From the NCBI GenBank assembly GCA_006384855.1, contig VCJN01000858.1, forward strand, positions 62,001 to 126,000: 64,000 bases of DNA, in the 5' to 3' direction. Made by a program: the position numbers and the translations under genes. Below, piece by piece: positions 54,522 through 64,000 of the stretch. This DNA comes from Tetraselmis striata (Eukaryota; Chlorophyta; Chlorodendrophyceae; Chlorodendrales; Chlorodendraceae). How positions within the stretch are numbered: position 1 is the stretch's first letter; each line of letters opens with the position of its first letter. The notes beneath the pieces are model-generated. The model was given only the letters and a program-made list of their open reading frames with translations. It made no database searches and had not been told where the DNA came from.

Positions 54522-56687
54522 ACCTCCGCAGCACAACTTGTAATCATTCTACAACTTTCCTCAGCATCTCTCGACCCAACCTCGAGAACCTGAACTCTGA
54601 TGCCTCGGCTCACACACCTTCTCCCCACATTTGATGCTTCTACCTACCGATCGCTACTTCCGTGCAACACAACTACACCTGCGCCGACGTGTATGCCGAC
54701 TCCCATGTACCGGTACCTTGACATTACGGCCCGAACCAATGACGACATCCCCTCAACTCATCTCTGTGCTATCTCCAATAATTGAACCTTAACTCACCAC
54801 CATTTTATTGTTGCGTTCTCCTTCCACCGTGTTGTGGTCGGAATATCGCTGCTGGCCAGCACCATTGCCATTACATATTTTCCTGTGACTTAGTGAACAC
54901 GGTCGGCGGGAATCTATACTCGGTTTTCTGAGTTGTTCCGACTTCGTTCACATTGACCGAGAAATCGTATGAACCCTGACGCAACATACACTATGACGAG
55001 ACACCGTCGTCGCCATGTACCTGCTCCACCACCGACACCAACATCCAGCTCTGCTTTTGATATCGACTCATCCACCAACGAATCGCAACCTGCTGCACCG
55101 AACCCTACAATGATTGACCCTCCAGAGATTACCGAACCGGCTGACATATCTCAGCCAACAAAGCACTACAAGCTCTTGATAATACTAGTGACCGCGAGCC
55201 CGATCAGACCATCTCACCCGACGACCCGACAATCGTGCTACCTGGTGGCTTTCCACTAACTTTCCTGCACATCCTAGAGCTCTCCCGACAGCTCGGCCGT
55301 GCCCGATCTTGGCTTTCGACCCTGCATATTGGTTCCCAACTATTGCAGGGTTATGACGATTACGTGGGAACGTGATCGTCGAGCTCGGCAGCCGAGAGAA
55401 CGTGGGCAGCCGAACGCCATGGCACTTATACCACTCAGCTTTGGAGACCGGGCCATTGCTCTTCAAACAACAATCTCCGAGACACCGCTCGCCGCTCCTC
55501 GCTTTCCTCTGCTATCTATTTCTCGCTTTCTCGCTTTCCTCTGCTATCTAGTCATGCCCATGGTCAACACTATCTTGCACCTAGCTTGGCAACCGGACAG
55601 CCGTCTCCACTTCCAGTCGCAGCATGTCATCAAAACTGTGATGGCAGCTGCCGACATGGCAGATCCGTGTCGGCCGCCAGCGACCGCTCTTCCCGGGTAA
55701 CCCTGTCGATCCAACATTCTTACAATCCTTCAACAAAGCGATCCCGGTGTTCCGCAGCGAGATATTCATTCTGCTGCTGATCGACCACGGTCACCACTAG
55801 TCATTCGAAGCTCCAACTAGCCGACAGACCCTACAACTCGAAACCTCCATTCAAACCCTAAAAACCGAACCGAACCGACCATCACATGTGACAATCCTGT
55901 GCAACCTAAACGCCGGCGTGTTGCCGAAGAGGGAGAGTCATCTCGCCTACCATCGGTGAGCTCTCACCTACCAACTCTCAATGTCAAAATACCCTTCTTG
56001 ACAGGGAAGGATCAGCTACATGCTCATACAACCAAACAACTACATACCACCGACATAATGCACTGACAGAATGTCACTGGCAACTGGCAACTTCTTTCGG
56101 CCGCACACCGTCGGAGTGTTGCGGGCGAGTCGACCCGTTGCATGCAGGAGTTGCATGCATAGTACTGATTCGGAGTCTAGTACCGACACATGTACATATC
56201 GTCGTACGAGTTCCCTTACCCCTTTATGTTCCGTCCATATCTATCAGGTACTGCACGAAACTTGTATATAAATTTATAAACGATGACTGTTAATATACAA
56301 CACTATATGCGAATCTATGAACCGTTTACAAGGGTATGGGCCCCGCCTCTTTTTCTGATAGCGGCGAGGCCCTATACGTCGTCTATCACGACAGACAGAA
56401 AATAACGATGGTTTCGAATCCTTAGGAGACGAGAGAGAAAACCGACCCCCGCCTCGTGTTTTCTCATTGTTCAGTACTTATCCGAGGTTAGGCACACATA
56501 CCGAGTGGCGCGGGCATGCATTCGCGCCGCTACTCGTGAACACTTCGTTCTACCGGCTGCCGTTGCTAATATACAAGACGCATGGGTACTTTCTAGGACT
56601 CGATCTCCGAAGTTTCTAGAGTGAGCGCGGCTGGCCGCTGTCCCCAGCTGGCCGTCGACTACTCCCGACCTCACAGTTCACCTCACA
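54111..56687. other. Spacer between LINE copy 2 and CACTA copy 2
   Basis: It contains a GT microsatellite (54485-54521). Plus-strand frames at 54969-56040 are Pro/Ser/Thr-rich, and one piece (PSVSSHLPTLNVKIPFLTG) faintly resembles retrotransposon Gag, but no element can be defined. 56280-56680 has nothing I recognise. Confidence 0.35.
54485..54521 (+). repeat. (GT)n microsatellite
   Basis: About 18 GT units after ATATATAT. Confidence 0.95.
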
Positions 56688-57114
56688 CACTGTGAGATTC
56701 AGATGTGACGCAAGTGTGCCCTACTGGTGACGAACGACGACATACGGGGACGATACGGGACGGACGAGGGACGTGGATTTCATACCGAGTAGCGACGACT
56801 ATCGCGCGCGACCTGTAAAGTACTATATGAATTTCTCGTTTCCATAATTTCATCAAATTGATATGCGCACGCGGGCTCGCGTGTCGCCCGCCGACGCGGA
56901 GTACCCGGGCTAAGTACAGGCGGTTGCACGTACTCGCTGCACATCGCTGCACATCGCTGACCCCGCGGTGTGCGGCGATGTGCGGCACGACGGGCGGAGG
57001 TGTGGGCGGATGTAGGTGGTACGGTAGGTGGTAGGCGGTAGGTGGTGTTCGTAGGTGCGCGTTTTAATGCAGCCGCCCTAACTGCTGATGATTGTGTAAC
57101 GCCCCAGCACGCGC

Positions 57115-59119
57115 ATGAAGTACGGGGTCGCCTGGCGGTCACCGCCGCTCACCGCAGAACCAAGCGCGGACAGCCGCGCACTCGCATTTGTGCTCCCTGC
57201 CGGTGGTGGGCTACATCCACCCCAACTCTCAACCCCCCCCCCCCCCCCCCCCCGCGCGCGCGCGGCAGCAGGCATGCCGGGAGAGGGATGGATGTCGAGT
57301 GTGTCGAAGAAGGGCGTGTACACATGCAAGCACTGCCACGGCATCGTGACGGGCAGTAGTGAAAGGACGGCGCGAGAGCGGCACTTCCGGAAATACCCGA
57401 ACTGTAGCCACTCGTTGAAGCGTGCGGCTAAGTTGCACCGCAAGGCCGCCTTATTACAAGCAGCAGCAGCAGGGCGGCAGCAGCAGCAGCAGCAGCGGCA
57501 GGGGCGGCAGCAGGAGTAGCTGCAGCCGTCGGAAACGGCCCGCCGGCGCCGGTCTCGGAGGACGATGTGATGGGTGTGGGGGAGGACCCCGTTGGCGAAG
57601 ACGGTATGGACATCGACGCGCCTGCGTGGCCGCCGGCGGACGTGGAAGCTGCCGATGAGGGCGTGATACGGAAAGGCGATCCCGGTGACTTCTACATGAA
57701 GGTCATCGCCAAGAAGTTCCGGGGAGTATGGCACTACGGCGTGATAACCGGCGTCGTTACCGAGTGGGTGTTGGAGGACTACGGCGGGGCGACCCAGTGG
57801 CGCGCTGTTTTCGAGGATGGTGACATTGTGGACCTTCTGCGTTCAGAGGTGAGTGGGCCCGGCCTGCGTGCTGGTGGCACCACTCAACTGCGGTTGTATG
57901 GAATCACACGCACCCGCCCGGTCGGCGTGGCAGGTTGTGGAGGCTATGGCGGCTGCCCAGGAGCACCCCCCTGTGGATGCGGACGGGGATGCTCGCTTGG
58001 TAACCGTCCATGAAGGCGATGACTTGTCCAGTGAATCACGCACCTTGCCCGGCGTGCGTTCAACACAACCCGGCTGGCGGAGGCCAAGCACAACACTGGC
58101 TGCCATGGCGTGTGCCATGTGCATGTGGTCCTGGGCTATGTCAGCATGGTCAACCTCTTCCCCCTCGCGCCGTTCCACCTGTTTTTTATTGGCTTGGGAA
58201 GGGACTTCTGGAGGAAATTTGTCACCGTGCAGGGCCACATTGGATTCCGAGCTATGAAGCAGGAAGACCGGCGCCAGGCTTTAGTCCCGATACCCAGCAA
58301 CTTTGGACGCGGGTTGCGCCCTTCGTTTGCGGTGTCCAAGAAGTCGAAAGGTAACCTCCCCCCCCCCCCCCCCCCGGGCGTGGGCGTGGGCGTGGGCGTG
58401 CCGGCATTCCCCTCCATGACTGCAGGGTCAGGCAAGGTGACGGTGCAGTCCGGCTGGGTCATGGAGGACTGCTTGCACCACATGGAAACGTTTTCCATTC
58501 TTAACGCCGGTCCGCTGTTCGAGGAGGCCCGGGTGAAGGCGATCATGACCGAGAAGGAGCTTCGCGTCCCCAGGCGGTGCTTGGGCACATGTACAAGCGC
58601 ATGCAAGGAGCTGCGTGGTTCGTCACGCGGTGGGGGTTGCAGAATGTGGTGACGGAGGAGGACGGCCCCGAGCGCAAGGCGCAGGTGGACGCGCTCACAA
58701 GGGAGGGGAGGACTCGAGACCCAGCGCGGCGCCAAGGCGCGGCGGCCGGGGCAGCGCGGCGCCAAGGCGCGGCGGCCGGGGCAGCGCGGCGCCAAGGCGC
58801 GGCGGCCGGGGCAGCGCGGCGCCAAGGCCCGGCGGCCGGGGCAGCGCGGCGCCAAGGCGCGGCGGCCGGGGCAGCGCGGCGCCAAGGCGCGGCGGCCGGG
58901 GCAGCGCGGCGCCAAGGCGCGGCGGCCGGGGCAGCGCGGCGCCAAGGCGCGGCGGCCGGGGCAGCGCGGCGCCAAGGCGCGGCGGCCGGGGCAGCGCGGC
59001 GCCAAGGCGCGGCGGCCGGGGCAGCGCGGCGCCAACGCGAGTGGGATGGGCGGGGCAGCGGTTGCTACCGAGTGAGGCGTAGCATCGTTTGCAGTAGCAA
59101 CGCAGCCTTTCCGGTGTGA
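57115..59119 (+). CDS. CACTA gene C, copy 2: candidate transposase
   Basis: Same domain order as the minus-strand gene at 33094-34892: BED-like finger YTCKHC...RERHFRKYPNC (57310-57410), Ala/Gln linker, acidic patch, Tudor-like domain DFYMKVIAKKFRGVWHYG...FEDGDIVDLL (57680-57840) with a GT donor after RSE, then a block with HNTGCHGVCHVHVVLGYV and FIGLGRDFWRKFV (58090-58220), then WVMEDCLHHMETFSILNAGP (58455-58520). The C-terminus is an in-frame 30-bp repeat encoding AARRQGAAAG units. A 1-bp loss in the CAG-like linker (57470-57510) breaks the frame here, at a different place from copy 1. The poly-C run (57235-57253) lies ahead of the finger. Confidence 0.55.
58725..59035 (+). repeat. 30-bp minisatellite, 11 units, in frame
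   Basis: Units contain GCGCGGCGCCAAGGCGCGGC and are nearly identical. The period of 30 bp keeps the reading frame (10 residues, AARRQGAAAG). Copy 1 has only about three units (33178-33250). Confidence 0.95.
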
Positions 59120-59560
59120 CGCCGCCTGGATGTAACCCAGCAGTACGCGCAAAGTGCAAGTGCAAGCTGCTGATGGCGGGGATCCCGCGGGGGGGGGGGG
59201 GGGGGGGCAGCGGCTGTGGGATAGGCGCGGCAGCGGTTGCTACAGAGTGAGGCGTCGCATCGTTTGCAGTAGCAACGCAGCCTTTCCGGTTGCATAGTGT
59301 GACGCCGCCTGGATGTAACCCAGCAGTACGCGCAAAGTGCAAGTGCAAGCTGCTGGTGGCGGGGATCCACGCGAGGTCGCAGGACGGTGCGCGAGGGGGG
59401 GGGGGGGGGGGGGGGCAGCGGCTGTGGGATAGGCGGGGCAGCGGTTGCTACCGAGTGAGGCGTAGCATCGTTTGCAGTAGCAACGCAGCCTTTCCGGTTG
59501 CATAGTGTGACGCCGCCTAGATGTAACCCAGCCATACGCGCAAAGTGCAAGTGTTACACG
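59060..59560 (-). repeat. Three tandem ~190-230-bp units with G runs
   Basis: Inverse of the array at 32636-33150 and bounded by G runs (59189-59206, 59394-59415). Same unit order, with small length differences in the homopolymers. Confidence 0.7.
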
Positions 59561-59595
59561 TCCGTGTGCCCCACCCAATATCATTGCGCCCGACT

Positions 59596-60693
59596 TCACT
59601 GACGGCATGTCTCGCTCTCCATCATCTCCCGGGCCGTCCGCCGCCTCACCCTGCGCACCCTACCAGCCGCGCGTGCCTTCTCGGAAGCCTCACACACGGC
59701 GGCGCGAGTCGCGTCGTGGAACACGTCCCTGACATGGCGGAACTCCGCCCTCACCGCGGCCGTGGTCGGGCAGGGGACTGCCCGCTGATGGGTCGCCATG
59801 CATGGGTACTTGGGGCCGCACCAAGCCGGGGTCCCGTCGCAGCAACACTCCCATTCCGTCCGTTGGCCGCAGTACACGCATGACGGGCGTCCGGCCAGGA
59901 CACGCACATGATAGTGCATGTGGCCGCCTCCCGCCACTGCTCGTAGTGCTCCGGTCAACATGGCGACGAGCAAGTCGGCATGTCCCGCAGGTGGCTGCGG
60001 GGCGGGTGGCGCGAGCGCAGCCTCGCTCGCCTCGACAACTCACTCAGCCCCATCAGTCGCCTCAACCACGGCCTCCTCCGCCTCCTGACGCGGCGCATCA
60101 GGCGCATCATCGTCGCCTGGCAGGGCGTCCCCCCCCGCAACGGCGCCGTCGGCGGTGGCCGACGCCGTCGTGGCGGGGTGCTGTGAGGAGGTGGCCCTAG
60201 ACATAGGTGGGGCCGGCACCGCCATGTGTTGCTCCACATGCGGTGCGGTTCCTGACGCGACAGCTCCGTCGCACAGGTACCGGCGGCGGCACCCCACGCC
60301 TGCTGCGCTTACCACCAACCGGCATGTTTCCTTTGGGAGGCGGTTCATCCGCGTCGGAGGTGAGGGGCGGTGCCGGTGTGGGTGTGGATACTGCCCGGCC
60401 ATTAGGGCTCCCGCCGCCCGCCGCTCCGCCGACCCACGCCGCGGCGTGTGCCGCGCCCCGCATAGTCGCCTCGAATATATTATACATGACGCTGGGGGGG
60501 GATTCGTGCGTTTCGTATGTCGGCGGAACGGTGTGCGAAGCTGCGGCTGGCGAAGGTGGTGGAAGTAAGCGTGGCGGCGTCGGCGGCGTTTTACCGTGCG
60601 TGCATGCGTGCGCAACCCCGCGGCAGCAAGCGCCGGACTCGGCGTGTGCCGGCGGCAGAGCTGCGAAGCCATGGACACGGTACGGGATGCCAA
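59596..60693 (-). CDS. CACTA gene B, copy 2: zinc-ribbon protein, frame broken
   Basis: Two long open stretches (60693-60040 and 59973-59596) correspond to the single frame of copy 1. They are separated by a 1-bp shift near 60040. The C-terminal piece has HYHVRVLAGRPSCVYCGQ and WECCCDGTPAWC with the same Cys/His pattern; one residue before the second Cys is Y instead of D. The poly-C tract of copy 1 is only 8 bases here. Confidence 0.5.
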
Positions 60694-61176
60694 GTCTGGC
60701 TAAGCAACTGCCGAGGCTGGCGGCTTAACCCCCATGTCCGGCGGTTGAGGGACGGAAAGTGCGTAGAAGTTGATCGGCAAAGCGGGCATATAAGCCTGGC
60801 TGTGCTAGTTAAGTAATGGCGGTTTGTGCTAAGTAATTCGTAGGGGTGGACCGTGCAGCGCAGGTAGGGGGCGGTATAAATGAGGCCGGGCACATATACT
60901 GCTCCACGAAACGACACTGCTGCCAGACCCGATCGTCTACGGCCGATATAATATTCACACTATATCAACATCGGTGCACACCGCCGCACACCGCCGCACA
61001 CCGCCGCACAACGTTGCGCGCGCACATTCGTCGCGCACATATACGCGCGCCCTACCGCACATATTATCCCGGATTCACTCGGTGAAACCGCGTATTCATT
61101 ACGCCGTGCTACTTCAACAATAAACATTGCGAAATTACACCGACACAATGCCGCACCGACTAGCTCTTGACAATAC

Positions 61177-61906
61177 GTGCATATAAATAGTAGTGGCGCG
61201 CTGCTCCTCGCCTCCGATGTGTCGTTGACTGCTGCGGACGGCGGTCGTCGACTGGGTGTTAGTTTCTCCACCTCGGCCCCCCCCCCCCCCCCCCCCCGCC
61301 CCTTCACCGCTCACAGCGCCATGGCAGACCTCGCCCCCCGGGCAAAAGTGGGCGGCGAGCCTTGTTGTCTCGCGTGTCCGCGCCGCCGGCATCGAGGAGG
61401 ACGAGAAAGACATGAGGAAACGCGTGACAAGGTGGGCGCGCAACAAAACACTCCACCCTCCACATTAGCACGCACCCACTCGTGGCTAACTTGTGCCGCG
61501 CGCAGGTTCGTCCGGGAGCGCCGTAAGGCCCACCTCAACGCCAAGGCTTCCACAGTGCCAGCGGCGCAACTCGTGGTGGCCGAGGAGGCCGCATCCTCAG
61601 CCGCTTAAAGGCGAAACGATTGTGGCTTGTTGTGGGCGTCTCGGCACAGGGGGCGTCCCGACGCGAAGGTAAGGAAGCTCATGCATGGCGGCGTCGTCGA
61701 CGGCACAGCCTCCCGGGGTGGTGAAGACACTGACGGATGACAAGAAGCGGAAGAGGCCAGTGAAGAAGCGCCGAGGTAAGAAACTGACGGTCGCGGAGTC
61801 GGAGGCGGAGTCGGAGGCGCATGCGGAGGCGGAGGCGGAGGCGGAGGCAGCGAGATCGTCGAAGCGGAGGGTCCCCCGGGCACGCAAGAACAAGAACAAG
61901 CAGTAG
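61177..61906 (+). CDS. CACTA gene A, copy 2: basic nuclear-type protein
   Basis: Same pieces as 29910-29180: EEDEKDMRKRVTR, a GT-AG intron (about 61431-61505), FVRERRKAHLNAKAS to a stop at about 61608, and downstream the basic and Ala-Glu-rich exon (DDKKRKRPVKKRRGKK, ending KNKNKQ) to 61906. Conservation of the splice sites and NLS-like stretch in both copies supports a real gene. Function unknown. Confidence 0.5.
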
Positions 61907-62859
61907 CCCCCGCCCCCTTACCCCCCTCCCCTCACTCCCCCGGCGGGAGCGGCGGGCGGCGGGGGGGGGGGGGGGGGGGGGGGACCACGCCCGCCCGCCC
62001 GCCCCCCCCCCCCCCCCCCCCCCGCCCCCCGCCACATGCCCCGACGGCAGCTGTCGCGAATATTGTAATTCAAACATTCTTCGGCAAACCGCTGCCTGCC
62101 CCCGCCCTACCCCTCGCGAATATTTATGTAACGTGAGCACTCTTTGGCAAAACATGGCAGCCAAACCACCCATCTGATGACCTTTGATCGGACGGCTGGC
62201 AGGCCCGTTCAGCAGTACTAGCTATAATGTACACAAAATTCCCCAGTGTTACCAAATACGTACGGCTGCGATTTGCGCTCCCATGTACTAATAGTCGTAG
62301 TTATCCACAGGACGACTCGTCATCGCGCCCGGGTTCGTACTAGATACCCGGTGCCGGCTTAATAAATATATCGCGTACTACCCGGTACTACACGGATAAC
62401 CTTGTACCTTATACGTCAATGCCATGTAACAATTCACCGGGCTAGTACGACTACCAGAATGCATGATGACAAAAGGATTTATCGCCCGCCGGCAATAACG
62501 CCGGATGTACTCGCACGTAACTGGATGGACGTGCCGCCACCAGCAGCAGCCTTCACGGATAAATAATAGTCGCTAGTAGTAGTGCTTCGTCACCCGTATG
62601 TCACATCTGAATCTCACAGTGACAGTCGAACACTCCAACACTACTTAGGTGGTGCTGGAGGGTCCACTGCGCTCATCCCTTTTGTTGTAGCGCTTCTCGC
62701 ACTACAACAGTCGCACGGCGCACCGCGCTGTGAGGGAGCGTCTATCGACTTGACCCTTCGCCCGTACGAGCACGACACTGCCGCGCGGGATTCGCGCGGC
62801 CCGGCATGCCCACCCACAACGACGAAAAAGGCAAGCCGGCTCGTCTATCGTCTCCCCTA

Positions 62860-64000
62860 CCCGTTTCGCCGAGCTAGAGGCCACGGTGGTGGATTTCGCA
62901 GTTTTGCTGCGGGAAAACCTCCTTGATCCCCATCGGCATGACGGCACCATCCCAACATCCGAGTCACGCGCGCCCGCGCCATGCGTCGCTGCGAAGCATT
63001 CTGCGTACCACGACCCCCCCCCCCCCCCCCCCCCCCCGCCCCGCGCCCCCGCCCCTCGGCCGCAAGTGGAGTTTGTGTGCCCTGGCACCCTTAGAGTTGA
63101 CTACCTCAACGTGGGGAGACTAGGGCCCCCTTATTCCGCCTATAGCCTCGCGCGATTCAACTTGCGCCCGGCCTCTTCGCGACGCCGGACTTCTACGACA
63201 TCTCGGCTGACGACACCAGCCGACTTCTAAGTGAGAAGCGGCACTTGGCCACGTTGGGCCAGTATCGCTCTCTCTATTACTATCGTTTATACGATGCCGT
63301 CGCTCACGCGGCAATCAACGAGGTAGCTGCGGCGATTGAAGGGGCGGTTTAGCGAGGAGATTCCCCCTCGCGCGTCGGACGTTGGCATCATTAAGGCGGC
63401 TATCGCGGCCTACGGCGGCACCAACCAACACCGGCGCGACTTCCTCGCCTACCTCCGCCTCAAAGGGACGGGCGATGCAGACGCGAGGGACAAGGCGCGC
63501 GCAGAGATTGCACGCGATAGCCTCCTCCGGCCCCGGTACGCTGACTCCAGCTCGCAAGCGGCGGTGGCGGCAGCTCTCCGCCGAGAAAAGCTTCTCCACC
63601 GCCAAGCCGAGTACACCGTCACCGCGGCACCGAAAGCTGCCGTACATCAGCGCTTCGGTGGCGACCCCCGCGCGAGGACGAGCCCATCCGCCAGCCCCGC
63701 CGCCGCCAGCCCCGCCGCCCACCAGCCACCCCCGAGCCGCAAGACCCCACGAATCCCAAGCCTCAACCCGGCAGGCACCGGCCGGCCAAGACCCACGAAT
63801 GCCGGTGCGGTCCGCCGTCATGGTTCCCCATCACGCATGTCTAAGTTCCTGCGCTACATAGTGTGGAAGGAATGGTGCGAATGGCAGCGAATTGGGGCGA
63901 GCGGGCGCGTGATGCAGTGGATCAGGGAGGGCGTACCGGTGCCGTTTACCGCCGGACGATCTTCACCCTTCCACCGCGGCATTTCGTTCTATGACGCCAC
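62860..64000 (+). mobile_element. DIRS-like retroelement, copy 2, 5' part, runs off the window
   Basis: Plus-strand homologue of the element at 24065-26520. Recognisable blocks: TVVDFAVLLRENLLDPHRHD (62880), GQYRSLYYYRLYDAVAHAA (63260), HRRDFLAYLRL (63430), LLHRQAEYTVTAAPKAAVH (63590) in the Gag-like part, and the start of RT (WREW-like EWCEWQRIGASG, PFHRGISFYDA) at 63870-64000. Where the left copy has TAG (26390) this copy has a Tyr codon. An extra T near 63349 shifts the frame. A C run lies at 63016-63037. The DIRS-like elements in the window differ enough to be separate insertions. Confidence 0.75.

Larger units (their letters stand above)
56688..62621 (-). mobile_element. CACTA-like (EnSpm) DNA transposon, copy 2, 5.9 kb
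   Basis: Same element as 28499-35319 in opposite orientation. It has the same 22-bp terminal inverted repeats and its own 3-bp duplication ACA (56685-56687, 62622-62624), so the two are independent insertions and not one segmental inversion. It lacks the 1089-bp block of copy 1 and has 11 rather than about 3 copies of a 30-bp repeat. Overall identity is high. Confidence 0.9.

Noticed and set aside
54969-56040. Gag-like retrotransposon fragment
   Set aside because: Only a short weak resemblance; no zinc knuckle, protease, RT or LTR nearby.
58136-59152. A 338-codon minus-strand frame
   Set aside because: It is the antisense of gene C and the 30-bp repeat; the motifs lie on the plus strand.
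28499-62621. One large inverted segmental duplication
   Set aside because: Each CACTA copy has its own 3-bp target duplication and unrelated flanks, so two separate insertions explain it better.

Overview
The window is nuclear DNA of a GC-rich eukaryote, most likely a unicellular alga of the green lineage. The evidence is multi-exon genes with GT-AG introns, a midasin gene, a plant-type TPR/J-domain protein and candidate TGTAA polyadenylation signals. Eukaryotic retrotransposon and DNA transposon families are present. The lineage is an inference; no marker gene settles it.

Host genes sit in a few islands. (1) 1-7471, minus: the 5' half of the midasin (MDN1/Rea1) gene, from the N-terminus to AAA4, running off the left edge. 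(2) 21.7-23.9 kb, minus: a type II membrane protein with a PAN-like Cys-rich segment and a cyclophilin-like domain, then a CDPF1 homologue. (3) 40.6-41.6 kb, plus: an FHA-domain protein. (4) 42.3-49.7 kb, minus: a large TPR/J-domain co-chaperone with an N-terminal repeat region. Two tRNA-Val(CAC) genes lie at 7808-7880 (+) and 40009-40081 (-), each heading a nearly identical 459-bp unit.

Most of the rest is transposable elements, many nested. A decayed APE-type LINE (8.84-19.8 kb, minus) was split by an intact, recent Ty3/gypsy chromodomain element (10857-17550, identical LTRs, 5-bp duplication GGCCG). It was also hit by a 503-bp TRIM element (18370-18872, duplication CCGAG). A 322-bp SINE-like insert lies at its 5' edge. 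A second LINE copy (50.3-54.1 kb, plus) carries a 1421-bp PiggyBac-like insert (TTAA) and a 317-bp palindrome (duplication GGCCC). DIRS-like RT/RNase H elements lie at 24.1-26.5 kb (minus) and at the right edge (plus). Two copies of one CACTA-like DNA transposon (28499-35319 and 56688-62621, CACTG ends, 3-bp duplications CTA and ACA) lie in opposite orientation. A tandem array and a 1.4-kb palindrome occupy 36.6-39.4 kb.

The points most worth following are these. The gypsy polyprotein has an N-terminal extension with a DIRS-type methyltransferase-like segment and a Nudix-like motif. The CACTA element encodes BED-like, Tudor-like and zinc-ribbon modules. Long poly-C runs on the coding strand sit in introns. 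Several otherwise good host exons carry single-base frameshifts, which may be assembly errors.
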